DNA of 64,000 nucleotides from Atherix ibis. Lineage: Eukaryota > Arthropoda > Insecta > Diptera > Athericidae. Below, piece by piece: positions 48,747-63,600 of this stretch. The first letter of the stretch is position 1. Every line of letters begins with the position of its first letter. The translations under genes were made by a program, and so were the position numbers. Under the pieces are notes generated by a model, which worked only from the letters and a program-made list of their open reading frames with translations, did no database searches and was not told where the DNA came from. The DNA is taken from positions 39,935,667 to 39,999,666 of the forward strand of contig OY282610.1 in assembly GCA_958298945.1 (NCBI GenBank), given 5' to 3'.

Positions 48747-50925
48747 ACAAAAATGAATAATCCTATAAAATGTTTATTCTTACTTTTTTCCATATAAAAT
48801 TATATAGAAACTCTGGTGACCAACTTTTACCACAGCGTCTTCTTACGAATACAACAATCAGCTGAGATGTCAAAAAAAAACAACAACAAAAAAACAAAAA
48901 TTAAAAATTTTACTCAATATTATTTCAAATTAGAATTATTATTTTTTTTCTTGTAAATTGCGAAGAGCATATAACTTTAAAAAAAACAGTAAAGGAAAAA
49001 AAAATATTGTAGGTATAATAAATAATATAATAATAATTAATAAATACAATATAAATAATAATAGGATTAAATTTTTAAATTATTTAAATTTCGTATAAAA
49101 ATTATTTATATATTGGATTTTTAAAAGGATTTCTGTTATTATTATTTCTATTGTAAATAATAAATTATGTTGAATATTGGAGAGAAAGAAATTAATAGAA
49201 AAAAAGCAAAATAAAATATTTTCAGTATTGTTCCTTTTATTTATTTAATCATTTTTTTATATATTTTAAAGAAAAAACTCGGTTTTTGTTTATTTGTTTA
49301 AGAATTTATGGTTTTTTCTATTTATTTAAGAATTTTTAGTTGTTATTTTTTTTTTGTATTAAAAATTTATTTTAGTTAAAATTATTAAGTCTATGGAGTA
49401 ATGGCGGCCATAAAAACGATGAACGAGGATTAATAATAAATTATTACAATTAATATATTATTTAGTTAAAAAAACCAAAATACACAAAAAAAAATCGAAA
49501 ATTGTTTTTATTTTACAAATTGTTTTGTAAAAATTTATTTTAGTAAATTTTTTTTTTAGACACATTTTAGATAAAAAATAATACAGATTTTTTTTTTGTT
49601 AAACTTAACGTTTGCAGTATTTTTGCACTGCCTACTATTTGCCTATTTTCGAACTTATATATATACTTTCCTAATTACTAATAGTCTTGTCTGTTTGATT
49701 TTCGAAAAAATAATCCAATAATTTTGTACAAAATTTTTTTATATTCTTAATTTTTCGAAAATATTAACTAAAATTTCCCTCAGTTTCGAATAATTAATTT
49801 TCGAAAATATTTTATTTACTATATCATAATATTCGAAGTATTTGCATGGTTGTCTAATGTTTTGTCGTTACTAATTTTCAAACTTAAATTTAGTTTTTTT
49901 TAATATTATTTTTAGCTTGGAAATTTTCGACATACTTTTGTATTGTGCCCTTATTTTCGAATTAGACTATTGTGCATCTCAATTCGTTTAGTTATAATCT
50001 ACCTTTAATATTTCGTAATATAATATTTTTCGAATGAAATTTTCTCATCGATATTTTTCGAAATTCGAAAAAAAAATTTACCCAACAATATTTTAACATC
50101 AAATTTTTGCAATTATTTTCGTTCACTATCAAATTTTTGAATTATTTATTCCTAAAATAATCTTCGCACTATTTTTAACGGAACCATTTTTCTCAATATT
50201 TTTTCTTTTTTATTAATCCTAATTTTGAAATAATTTTGGCCGTTACTATTTTTTGTCTATTAAATTTTCTAACCATTATTTTTCTACTGATTTTCGAACA
50301 TAATTTTCTTCTCTTGGTTCTCATATTGTTCTTCTTCTAATTTTCAAAATGTTCCTCACCATTTTTTTCATCTACCATATTTTTGAAAATCTTATTAGGG
50401 GGGGGGGGGGGGGGGTCACGAGTAGAGAGGAAGAATGTTTTCAGATTTAAACCAAATCTAATCAATTTTTATATCAATCATCATATATGTACATAAATAA
50501 TCCAAAGTTAAGTTTATTTATAAAATACAAAAAGCTTGTTCAAACACCAACAAAAAAAAAAAACGGGAATTTTTCTAATTAAAATTTTTTTCCAATAAAA
50601 AATAAAAATGCAATTTTGAATTTGTACAGAATTTGCTCGTTTATTTTCGAAAGTCGCTTTTTTTATCAATATTGAAAGAAAAAAAAAATAACAAAGAACA
50701 AAAGATAATAACAGAGATAGAAACATTCGGAAAATTTAACTGGAAACGAGATAGATAGATAGATGTGTGTGTGTGTATGAGCGCGCATCTGTTCATATGC
50801 ACACTTGCATATGTATTTGTGCACGTATGCAAATAATCACTTTAATCGCAAGTACATAAATTGAATTTTTCTTTTTTTCTCTTCTTTTTGCCCAATTTTT
50901 TTTTCTTCTTTGGATTTTGTTTGTT

Positions 50926-50974
<49 letters not shown>

Positions 50975-53900
50975 GTGTGTGCGTGTGTGTATGTGTGTGT
51001 ATGAGTGTGTGTGCCATAAGATTTCCATTTGTTTTTGTTCATTTTTTTCTAAATAATTTTGAAAATTTCTTTCTCGCATAAATACATAAATTTCATTATT
51101 TTATTTTATTTTTTTTTTTACTTTCTTTTGTTTTGTTTTCTCTCTGACAAATTAAAAACTAAATAAATTGACACATACCACAACGAAACAGCCAATCAGA
51201 AACGATCGGAGAGAATGATATGGTGACAGAATGGTCAATAGGGTAAAAAAGAAAAGAGCAAAAAGAAACTTGCACAATAAAATATAATTGAAAATGTCAT
51301 CATTGGAAATATGAAAAATCTGACACATATTCATCCATACAGACGCAAATCCATCCATGCCTGCCTGCCAACACACATCTGTGTATAGAATATTGCCGAG
51401 GGTTTGAGTGTATGCGTGTGTGTTTGTTAATGGGTGCGTGTATATGTGTGTGTATATGTGTGTGTATATGTGTGTGTGTGTGTTGGTTTGTGCATAGATG
51501 ATATGTAAAAAAATATTGACCGAGGTAATGTCAGAGACACTATTTTATTTAAAAAGGATACTCTACGTAGAAATTTCCATGTTATCCCCAATTTTATATA
51601 CACAAATAATTGGCAATTTTTTTTTAAATAGCAATTAATTTGTCCCTTCACTTATTATTATTATTTGAACTATTATAATTATTTTATTAGAGATCAATTA
51701 GTAACAGGAAACTCGATCAAATCAAATTTCCACATTATAATCAACTGAATTATAAAATTTAAAGAGAAAAAATTAATTAAAGAAAATAACCAAAACGATA
51801 AAGTTCTGTGTTAGTGCCGATTTTAATTGTTATCCTCACATTTCGTTAGTCTTTTTATTATAATTATTTCTTTATTTCGTTATTTGTTTTTTTTTTTTTT
51901 AAATTGTGCAAAGAACGAATAGAAAGAAGATTGATTAATTAATTAAACTGACGTGTAAATTATAGAAATTAATATAAGGGAAAAAATTAAGGGGAAAAGA
52001 ATAAAAACAATAAAGAAAATAGGACAGGATATTAACTCGTTTCGATTGGTGGAATTTTTCACACACAACACGCAAAATACACAGAAGAGAATATAATAAT
52101 CCCGACAACAACTGATGATATTTCTTTTTATATAATAATATTAACCCTTTTAACATATTATTTTTGTTGTTGTTGTTGATGTTTCCTCCTTTCTTTTATA
52201 CTTATTTGATTTTATTTTATTTAATTTTTTTGTGTTCGTTTTTTTTTTGTTGCTTTTTAAATATTTGTAAATTTACTATTAAATTTTTATATATATATTT
52301 TCTGTTTTGATTATTGTTATTAATTTGCGTTTACTTATTCCAAAAGCAAGTTGATTATTAACTATTTTGGCCTGTTTTTTTATTTTCAGATGTACTCGTT
52401 TAGTTACCACACATATTGAACTACATTCAATTGTCATTGAACGAAATGAATTTTCTTAACGAAAAATACTTTCATCTGTCAAATGGGTTCGTAGTTCGTT
52501 TACTGAAAGAGAGCCGAGAGAGCAATGAAATCGAAAGATTCGGAAAATGGAACGGAAAAAGTGAACGAGAGAGAAAACGAAACTGAGTACACGAGTTGAA
52601 GTTAGAGCAACAGCGAAATGGCGAGAGGTAGAAAGGGAGAGAATAGAAAGACAGATAAAGATAGACAGAGTGTTAACGAGAGAATTTAAAGTGTTTTGTG
52701 TATGAAAAATCGAATAAAATTTCCAAGATTTTTCTTATCATTTTTCATTTTGTCTCTTCTTTTAATACTCCTTCTCTTCGCAATTCTCTATCTTGTTTCG
52801 TTCCGTTTTCTTTTCTACTAAAAACAATTTTCACCATTTATTTTTTAATATTATTTAATTTTTTTTTTTTTTTTAAAAGAAGGAAAATAATTTTTCAAAT
52901 GAAGAAAATAAAATTATAATTAATTTATATTGATTTAAGAATGTTTGTACCATAAAAAAAATTATTTACTTGCAAATTAGTAGTTTGTAAAAATTTCCAA
53001 TTGCATCTAAAAAAAAAAAAAGAAAAAAAAACCAATAATGGTTAGGAATTTTCAATTAAAAAATAAAATAAGAAAATTTGAAAATTTCATCGAAAGGGGA
53101 AATTTTTTTGTTATTTTTATTGAAAAGAGACATTTTTTTTTCAAAAAAAATATTTTAAATATCACATTTTCGATATTTCCTATCTAAAGAGAGATTTACT
53201 AATTACTTAATTTTTTTTTAATTAATTAATCATAAAAATAAATACCAAAAAAAAAATTCAGTTTTTTTATTCCATTTTTCCATTGAAAATGTTCTTTTTT
53301 TATTTTGTTTAATCCTTTTCCAACACTATTTTGTTTTAAATTTTAAAATTTTTTATAGAAAAGAATTTTAATTTTCATATAAAAAATAATTTTAAATTTT
53401 CATCTAAAAAATAATGATTGAATGAAAAAATTCGAATATATTTTGCTTTCAGGAAAAAGTCCTTATTTCGATTTGTTTTTTATAAACATTTGCCATGTTT
53501 TGATGAATTTGTAATTTTGTCTTAAAGTGAAATTTTCAATTTTTTGACTTGCAAACAAATTAATAAATCGAGAAAAAAAAACGATTTTGAATTGATTTTG
53601 AAATATTTTTTGTTAAAAAAAAAAAAAAAAACTACTATGAATATTCGATTAAAGAGAATTTTTAAATATAATCCAAAAGCTTTAAAAAAATATTCTAATT
53701 CAATTATAAACGATGTAAATTTATAGAATAAACATTTTTATTTATTATTGTTAAAAGGAAGTATTTCTAATAACTTAACAACAAAAAATTATATAACAAA
53801 AATATTCAGAGTTCTCTGTTGGTGTTCTTTTTTTAAATATTTCAAAAATAATTTTAACCAATTATTATTATTGCAGTTAAGAAGGATGCAATTTTTATAT

Positions 53901-56900
53901 TCTCTCCATATGTACATATATGTATATATACATATGTATAGATGTTGTTATGTTAATATTGTTAACATGAAGAAAAAAAATATATAAAAACACATTCAAT
54001 TTAAAAACAAAAAGAAAATTATTTATATTAATTTTTGTAACAAATTTTTTTTTTTTTTGAAATTTTTCTTTTTCTTTTTTAACTACATTGTTTTTATTTG
54101 AATTTTTTTTTTTTATATATTTTATTATTTATTTATATTAGTTATTATAATTAAAAACTTCTGAATATTTTTCTATTAATTTTTATTGAAGTTTTTTTTT
54201 TACTAAATTTTTTTTTTTTTGATTATTCTATAACTTATTTAATTATTTATTTATTTATTATTACACGTATTATATACTAATTATAATTAAAATTCATTCA
54301 GTAAATGTTGAAAATTTCGAAATGTCAAAGGGCTGCCGCCATAATGGAAAATTGATTTCAGCTGATGATGATGATGGTTGCTGGCAAAACTGACAGAAAA
54401 GCTTTACAAACAGCAACAAAAATTGATTCAAGGATGCACAATCCAAAAAAAAAAGTACAAACGACAAAAAAAACAGTAAGAGAAAAAGAAACCAAACCGA
54501 AAAGAAGAAAAAGAAAATAAAATCAACTAAAATAAATACCGATAAATGCATTTAAAAAAAAAATTGGAAAAAAACACGATTGAATAAATAAAAAAGAAAT
54601 TGAAAAATATTTTTGCACATAAGTACATGCATACAGAAACGAATATTAAATAAGCCAACAGCTACGAATCGTTATGCAGGTACGTAGCTTTGTGCAGTCA
54701 TTATTATAACCTAGAAATGGAAATTAGACCTGCCACACCAACACTATACACTATAATGCATATTATTAAACTGCATAAAGTTTATTGTAAACTTTTCAAC
54801 ACAAAAACTTGCGTTGTTTAGAGAGAAAAAGAGAAAAAGAGAAATTGAACGAACAAATAAATGACAAAATATTAATAATAATATTCGAAAATGGCAGAGA
54901 AAAATTTATTTCAAAAAAAAAAAAAAGACCGATTAAAAAAAAAAAAAAATTATAATTATTTGATAATTTATAGAAAAAAAAAATATATTTTAATAATTTG
55001 AAAAACAGAAACAAGTAAATACAATAAAAAAAAAACTGTTTTTTCTTTTAAATACAAAATGGTCGATTTAATTTGCAAAAAATCTTTTTGATTATTTCAT
55101 GTTTTAAGGTTAAAATTTTTTTTTTGTTGAAACTTTTTTTTTTACTTAATCTAAATAGATTGATTGTATTTATTTTTGTTCATTTATAAATATAATCATT
55201 TTTTTTTTTGTAATATTTTCGTTTACTTAAGATTAATGTGTGTGATGCGCTTTAAAACATTTCATTTTTTTTTTGTTATTGACAATTTTACCGAGTAAAA
55301 AAACGTCCGTTTTTTTTTGAATTGTTTTTTTCCAAAAAATTCCTAATGAATTTAATTATCAATTATTTATATTTTTATTTAGTTTTTTTTTTGGAACTAA
55401 TAATTATAAAAAGAAAACTGTTTGTTTTTCTTAAACAGTTTTAGTTTTTATTTAAATTATTGGAAAAATTTTGTTTTTATATTCAAAATAAGAATTATTG
55501 TTTTTTTTTTTTATTATAAATTTAGAAATTGAAAATTTAAAACATTTTCAAACGAAAAATTTATTCAAAAATCAAAGAAAATTCTAAATTTGAAAAACAA
55601 AAAAAAATTTTTGTTTTTTTTTTGTTCTCCGTTTGTTTTTTTTAGCGAAAGAAAAATCCTTGATTAGTCAGAATTTAATAATTTCGAATGCATTTTATGC
55701 GAACATATTGCCATCTATTAGTGGTTTTGAATAAACGATAAAAGTTAACTTGCACAATCACGAACCGACTGACCCTCTTTTTAAGTATCAATTCTTTCTG
55801 GAGAATCTTTTTCCATTCTTTCTCTCTCTCTCTCTCTCTCACTCTCTTTTTTTGTATACGCGAATAACTTTATTAAATAAAATAATTGTTCTCGCAAATG
55901 CGCTCGCACACGTCATTTATCAAACACAAACTTACACACACATGCACTTATATGCACACATAAAACACCGCAATTGAATATGCATGCATGTTTGTTATTC
56001 TTTTTTTAACCATTTTTTTTTCTTTTCGTTTTTCTTCATCTTTTTTTATCGTGTTACATATGTATTCAAACCCAGCATATAAAAAATCAGTCATTCAAAA
56101 AAAATTGTACAGCTGTTTTTACGACTTGGCAAACTTTTTTTTCATAGCATATCTCACATAATTTAATAGAGGAGAATATTAAATAAACAATTAATGATAA
56201 AAGAAAACATTTAAAAATAAATTTGAAAAAATTCCATACAAAAAGAAAATATTATTAAAATTAATTTAAAAAAAAAACAATTTTCTTTTAAAATACGGTT
56301 TTTTTTATGTGTGGTTAGTTTTTTTTTTTTTTTTAAGTAAGAAAGTTTCCATTTTTATTTTTTTTTAATACCATAGTTTTTATAAATTATAGGAAAATTT
56401 CGTTAAGATTTTATTATTATAATCATTATTTTTTTTATTAATAAAATTAATCCCCCCTACACCCCCCCCCTCTTTCACGCTACAGACACTATAAATTGTT
56501 TCGTGTTCGAAAATTATAAAGACAAATAAAAACTTAACAAAAAAAAAAACAAATTGAAAAGAGAATTAAGAGGAAAAAGGAAAATAAAACAAGTAAAATT
56601 AAAAATAATTTTTAAAAAGAAATAAAAAGTAAAACAAAAATAAGGCATAAAAGAAAATTATCTATTATTTCAATAGAAAAAACGCACACACACGCACATA
56701 TAATTATAAATAATAAATAATAATAATAATAATAATAACAGTAATTCGAATTAATTAAAAATATAATCGAAAGTAATAGAAAAAAAATGGTCCTTTTCTC
56801 TTTAATCGAAAAAGTATTTATTTCCTACATTTTTGTTTTGTTTTTATTTTTCATATCAAAATCAAAAACTTATTCACACTAAATTTATTTTATTTATATT

Positions 56901-57635
56901 ATATTTATATATAACCCAAAAAAAAGGCTTTGAATTATTATTTAACCTTTAAAAAAAATTTCTGAACAAAACACTAACAATTACCAGATAAATTAGACGA
57001 ATTATTTCTCTTCTTTAAACGGTCGTAAAAGGGGTTCTGGGAAAGAAGTTCTGAGAAAGGGCTTGAGGATTTATCAAAAAAAAAAAAAAAAATAGCTTCA
57101 AGCAAATATGAAAATACAAAAATTATTTAACCAAAAAAAAACAGAAAAAAAACCAACCAATCGACGACACTTATTAAAATTAATTTCGAAATTATGTTCC
57201 TCCCTTCTCTGTTTCACACTGACTCCACATCGTTCAAACTCTGCCTCTTTACACCACTATTTATTTACATAACTTAAGAGAGACACGAAAGAACAAAGAA
57301 AACGGAAAAAATATCGAAAATATGTAACAGATTTCGTAATAATCAGAATATGGGGGGAGGCGGGGGGAAATACTGCTCCTGCTGTTGCTGATATGAAAGA
57401 AAAAAAAAACAAGTAAACCAATAAAAGACTGATAGGAAAATATTTATTTAAAAAAATGTAATCGAAAATAAAAGAACAAAACCGATAGCAAAAGTGACAA
57501 CAACAGCAAAAGAAACAACAAAATTTTTTTTTTAACAAAAATGTTTCCTTTAATTTTTAATTACAAAAAAAAAAAAAAAAAAAAATTATGCAAAATATTA
57601 ATTATCACAACAAATAGATTAAAACCAATTTTTAC

Positions 57636-57694
<59 letters not shown>

Positions 57695-60600
57695 GATATT
57701 TTTTTTTAGTTTTTATTTTTATAATAATTATAATAAAATAAACTTTCAATAAATAAATTACCAACAACAACAAACACTAAAACAAATTTTATCGCATACA
57801 GATTTGCCAACATAACACGATTGAAAATTGTGGATGAAAAAAATTGTACAAGGCAAAACGGAAAGAGATCAACCCAGCCAGCAGCATATTGAGATAAAGG
57901 AAAGAAGAGGCAAAAGCCAAATTTGTTTAGAATAACAGGTAGCTCTATTGATGATCTAAAGAGCGAACGAGAGCACACGATGGCAATTTCTCTTAAAGAA
58001 GAAGAGGAAGAATGTTGCTAGCCCAAAATATACACGAGTACGAAAACTTCAATACCGCGGCGACCACCCTATATTATTTGTACACACTTGCAAGTTTGGG
58101 TAAAAAATTACGAAATAAAAATTAAGGAAAAAAAAAAACAGAAAAACTTAAAAATAATAATTTTGAAAAAGAAAAAAAATCACATCGTTCGTATTGGGGA
58201 CATATGCTTAGGCTCAATATCCAACAAGCGCATACACACGCACACACACACACAGGTATACACGTGACATACAATTGCTCAATTCATTTTCGTTTTTTTT
58301 TTCGTGTTCATTTTAATTCTTTATTGAAATTTTTCTCGATTCTTATTTTGTTTCTTCACCAACCCACACCCCCCGCCCACCCCTTTAAAAAAAAAAGACA
58401 ATTATTTTTTTTATTTATTTAAATTATTGGCCAATGTATTTATTATAAACTATTATTATTAATTTTCTTCTTGTTTTTCTTTTTAACTTTTATTTTTGGT
58501 TTTATTTCTTATTCCATATTTCTTTCGTTCGGCTCTCCTATTCTCTGTCGTTGAACACTCATTCGCTCACTTCCCAACTCTCACTCTCTTTGACAGCCAC
58601 AACTCACTCACACACACTCTCTCTCTCTCTCTCTCTCTCTCTTTATCAACGTGTTCAGAAATGTTTGCGAACCGACGATTTATTTACATTTACAAAATCA
58701 TTTTACTTTTCAATCAACTTTATTATAAAACTTCTTTTATGTTCTTATTCATCTTTTCTTCCATTTTTTTTTTCTTTCATTGCTGTTGTTGTTATTGTTG
58801 TTGTTTTGTGTTGTGTTGTCACTTATTCTTACAAAATTTTCTAATCACACTCTCTGTTCCTCTGTTCACTATTTAGTTTTTTCATGTTTTCACAATTGTA
58901 TTTCCAACGAAATTTATTCTTTTCTCGTCCATTTCTTTGTTTTTTTTTTTTAACTTTTAATATTTTCTCGTTTGCATTCGTTCTTTTTAGCTTTTATTAT
59001 TGATATTTTTATTTTGTTGCTTTTTCGTATTTCACAGCTAATTCGGTTATGTACAATTCACACATACGTATATGCACACATACACTTTTATATACGCACG
59101 CACACGTTCCTATTGGATCATATACACCACCACCGCAAATGTAACCGATATCAATTGAAATTTATTTAATTTTTTTTTTGCTTATTTTTCCATGCAAATA
59201 TTGATGAAAACTTCTTTTGTTAACTTAATTATTAATTGGTTTTTTTCTTTCAATTTTCTTTTTTTATTATTATTATTATTTTTGTATATATTTATATATG
59301 AAGTGAAAAAATATATGTCAAACGAAAAGAAAAAATTAATTACATTAAAATGCAAATATTTTTTTTTTTCTTAAAAATTATAATTATATTTGTAAAAAGA
59401 AAATACAACAAGTTAACTAATTTTCTTTGAAGCCAATTTAATATAGAAAAATATGAATTTTAGAAGAGTATAAAAACATTTACTTGAGAAAAGAAAAAGA
59501 AAAAAAAAAACCCCAGAGAATTAAGAGAAGAAAAGAAGAAGAAGAAGAAAAAACTAAAAACAAATTAATTGAAAAATATTTTCTAACATCAGAAAGAAAA
59601 ATGTTAAAAGCACAAACTATTATTCTTCAACTGTTCTCGTTCATATGTGTTGTTGTTGTTGTTTAGTACAATCGGAGAGTAAAAATCCATATAGTCTATC
59701 CTTTTTTTTTGCATACGATTTCTAACAAATTCTTGCCTTTGCTCTGTCTCTACCATTCCTTTTAATTTCTCTTCCATTCTCACTATCTGCTTCTAACTGG
59801 ATCAGTCCATTTGGTTCACTCACATTTGATTTAATCCGAACCAGCTGGAAGAGCTTTTTTTTATGTATCTCGTACATCTCCTAAACAGTTGGTGTTCTCT
59901 CAATTCTCTTTTCATTGTTAAAGAACTCTCAAGTTTCGTACGGTATGTATGCATAGCTATGTGCACAATTCTACTTACAGTCATTAGGTTATGCTCTACA
60001 AACAAAAAATTTCCACTCACCCTTTCATGTGTCCGCATATTATTCTATACAAGTGTATAGTGAATATACAACTCGCATGTGTGCACATGTTATGAAATTA
60101 AAGCAAGTGGCCGAGGTTACGTGAGCATGTTTTAGATTTAGGTATGTATATATATATATATATATATATGCCTAAATGGATATTAAACGTGCGAATATGA
60201 GAAAAGCTTTCGTGCAACAAAAATCTCCTTTTCTCCCCAACTCGCTTCTCTGACCCGGCCAATACCAGTAGATAATAGTCGGGCATTTATGCATAGAATA
60301 ACAAAAAAAAAATCTTTCTAAGCATATATATACTACAGTCTCTTATGCATATACGAATATGGAAATAGGCTAAATGTGTGTTAATTTTATTTAGTATCTG
60401 AGCGACGTTATTGTTTTTTTTTCTTCTCTCTTCCCTCTCTCTCGCTCTCTCTCTATCGAACACTACAGTTTTGTCACTGCTGTTGGGTTGTTCTCCTTCT
60501 CTCTCGATGTTATTCTATCTATTCGTTTTCTCTTATTTAAATTTTCTTTCGTTCTGTCAGTTCCATCTTGTTTTTTGTCGTGTTGTAAATTGACTTTTAG

Positions 60601-63600
60601 AAAAATTGTAACTTTTTTCTAATAATAGTTTTATTTTTTTGTCTGTCTAATTGAGTAGGAAAACTAAAAAAAAAAAAAAAAATCCACCACTTTTTTGGTC
60701 GTAATTTTTCTTTGATCAACTTAATTAAAAACTAATTACATATTTATTATGACAAGAAATTCATTTTCAATTTTACTAATGCAAATAATACCTAGAGCTG
60801 CATGAATGCATCAATATGTATGAACGCATAAAATTTATGGTAATTTATACGTACATATATGAGAATTATGCATAAAATGATGTATGCGACTGTCAGAGTA
60901 GAGTACAAATAACATGTACTGATGTGGATGGGCATACAATAGGATAGAAAGAGAACAAAGAAAAAATCCCCTTTTCAATATTATTATTATTATTAAATAT
61001 TTTTTATTTATGAACATATTTTATTTATCTAATACTGAAATTTTTATATAAATATATGCACATCAAATGAAAAAGTTACTACTGGAAGAAATCAGTACGT
61101 ACACACACACACACATATCTATATAGAGATACACGAATATTTATGTTTAGATCAAAAATAATGTACACTTATAAGGAACACTAATAATAAATGCATATAT
61201 GTAAATACACCAACACGCAACATATTATAAGAATATGATGAATAAATGCATTTTTTTTTTTTAAATTCAAAGTAACTAAAATACAATTCGAAAAATTTAT
61301 TTTTAAAAAATTAGTACAACTAACAAAAAAAAAAAATTATGTTTTTTTCAATTTATCTTTTTAGAAGTTTCTTTATTTTTTTATAATATTATTTGCCCTA
61401 TTTTTGTATCCTTAATTTTCTTGTTTTCACAATTCAACCATAAATAACAAATAATAGTAATAATTTTTTGTTTATTTTTATTATATTTTTTCTTCACAAG
61501 AACTACTAAAAATAAAATTCATTTTTTGGCGGATTTTCTTTAATGTACCTCCTCATTTTGTATTAACAAAAAAAATTATTATAATTTTATCTTTATTTAC
61601 TTAATTAAAATTATTTATTAACTATGTCGCGGAACAACTGACACACACACACACACGCGCGCGCGCATTTGCACACATCTTCACACATATGTTACAATCC
61701 ACAAGTGAAAAATAAAAATGAACACGAAACAGAAACAACAAATCTCTAGAAACATTGCAGGAAACACAGCAAATAAATAACAGGCAAGAAACAATTTATA
61801 ATACAATATTGGGGCAAGAAGGATAATAAAAATTTATTATTATTATTATTATTATTATAAGTGATTTAAAAGGGTATTCCGAAAAAAAAAACCATTTTTT
61901 TTACATAAAATTCCCAACAAAATTAAAAGAACCTTTTTTTTTTTTAGTTGCCTCTAAAAAATTCCAATTTAACTTAAAAAACTACCAATAATTAATAAAT
62001 TCATTCCATTCGTTTTTAATCTATCAATGTATAAATTTGTGTATGGCTCCCCATAAATGACGAATGTGGATACACGGATGCACATATAGGGCAAACACAC
62101 ACACTCACACACACACTCACACACACACTCACACACACACACCCCTGCACACAGAATTGGAAAAAGTATGTTAAAAATATGCCAATACGTTCATATGTAT
62201 GTATGTATGTAGGTTGATGGTGAATAGGTTAAGGTTTTTTATTTTTTTTTAACATTAAAATTAATTTCACTAATTTTGGAAAAAAAATTATTTTCCATTT
62301 TGTTTTTAAATTTTATTTTGCTGTGTTGTTTCTCTTTTCCCCCATTAGTTAAGAAACATATTTCGGGACTGCTGGAAAAGATAATTTTTTTTTTTGCTTA
62401 TTTAAAAAAAAAAAATTTCCTCTATTTTTGCGCTCGCTCACCCTCTTGTGCCATTATTTGAACATCTTTACTTACTCACTCACTCACTCACTCGTAACAC
62501 ACATATGTTGGCATAGTTTTCAATTGCTCACAAAACTACTTGTGAAGTTTTTCTTTCGTTTTATGATTACTTTTTTTTTTTTTTTACATTTATTTTCTAA
62601 CGAGTTATGAAACAATTTAAAATCGTACTTTTATAACGATGACTTAAGAGACTTTAACAAAAAAAAAAAAATAAAAAAAACTTTATAATTCGTAATCGAC
62701 GAGAAAGAAAACAATAATTTTTCCTGTATGCATGAATGCATATTGTATGTTGCTGTGTGTATGTTAATGTTAATGTGCATGTGTGTGTGTTTTTGCGAGT
62801 GTATGTAAATTTATTAAGAAATTAATTAATTTCAATGATGGAAAAACTGCACTTGGAAAACTGATGAAAACTTATAAATTTGCTTAGTTCCTACTTTCTT
62901 CTTTTTTTTCTCTTTTTTTTTTGGTGAGTTTTCTTATTAATAATATTATAAAATATAACTAATTTAGCACGAGCACACACAATAAAATCAATTCAATTAT
63001 TCTTTTTGCTAGTCTTTCTTCTAATACCGTTTCTTTTTGTTTCGTTCCGTTTCGTTTTACGATTGAAATTACTCGTTTTTATGAAATATCATCGAAATAG
63101 TAACCACACCACCAACCAGCCAGCCAACGGACGAACAAAAACCAAAAATTCCAATATTCATAATTATTATGTGTATTTGCATTAATAAAAAAAATAATAT
63201 TAAAAACCATATCCAATGTGGGACTTTTTGAAATAGTAAAACCAAAAAATATATTTTAGTTTTATTAAAATTAGTTCTTTTTGAATTAGATATATATATA
63301 TATATTTTGGTCGTTTATTTATTTATTGAATATTAAACCATATGACACGATTTGTTATAATTTTTGTTTATACATTCCATATACGTATGTGTGTACATAT
63401 GTATGGATGTATGCATTCAATATGATTTATGTTAAATATTATTATTTTATAAATAGGAATTTTCATTTTTTTTTTTTTTTTTGCTTCTATTTTTATTATT
63501 AAATTTTTGCTTTAAATTTTTTCTATTTTTATTATTAAATTTTTTTTTTTTAAATATATTTTTAACTTTATTTCAATTAATTTTTGTGAATATTTTTTTT

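Noticed and set aside
50793..51079. His/Thr-rich frames that look like metal-binding repeats
   Set aside because: Reverse complement of the (GT)n microsatellite.
57541..57773. Poly-Ile membrane-like frames on both strands
   Set aside because: Product of the (TTA)n microsatellite.
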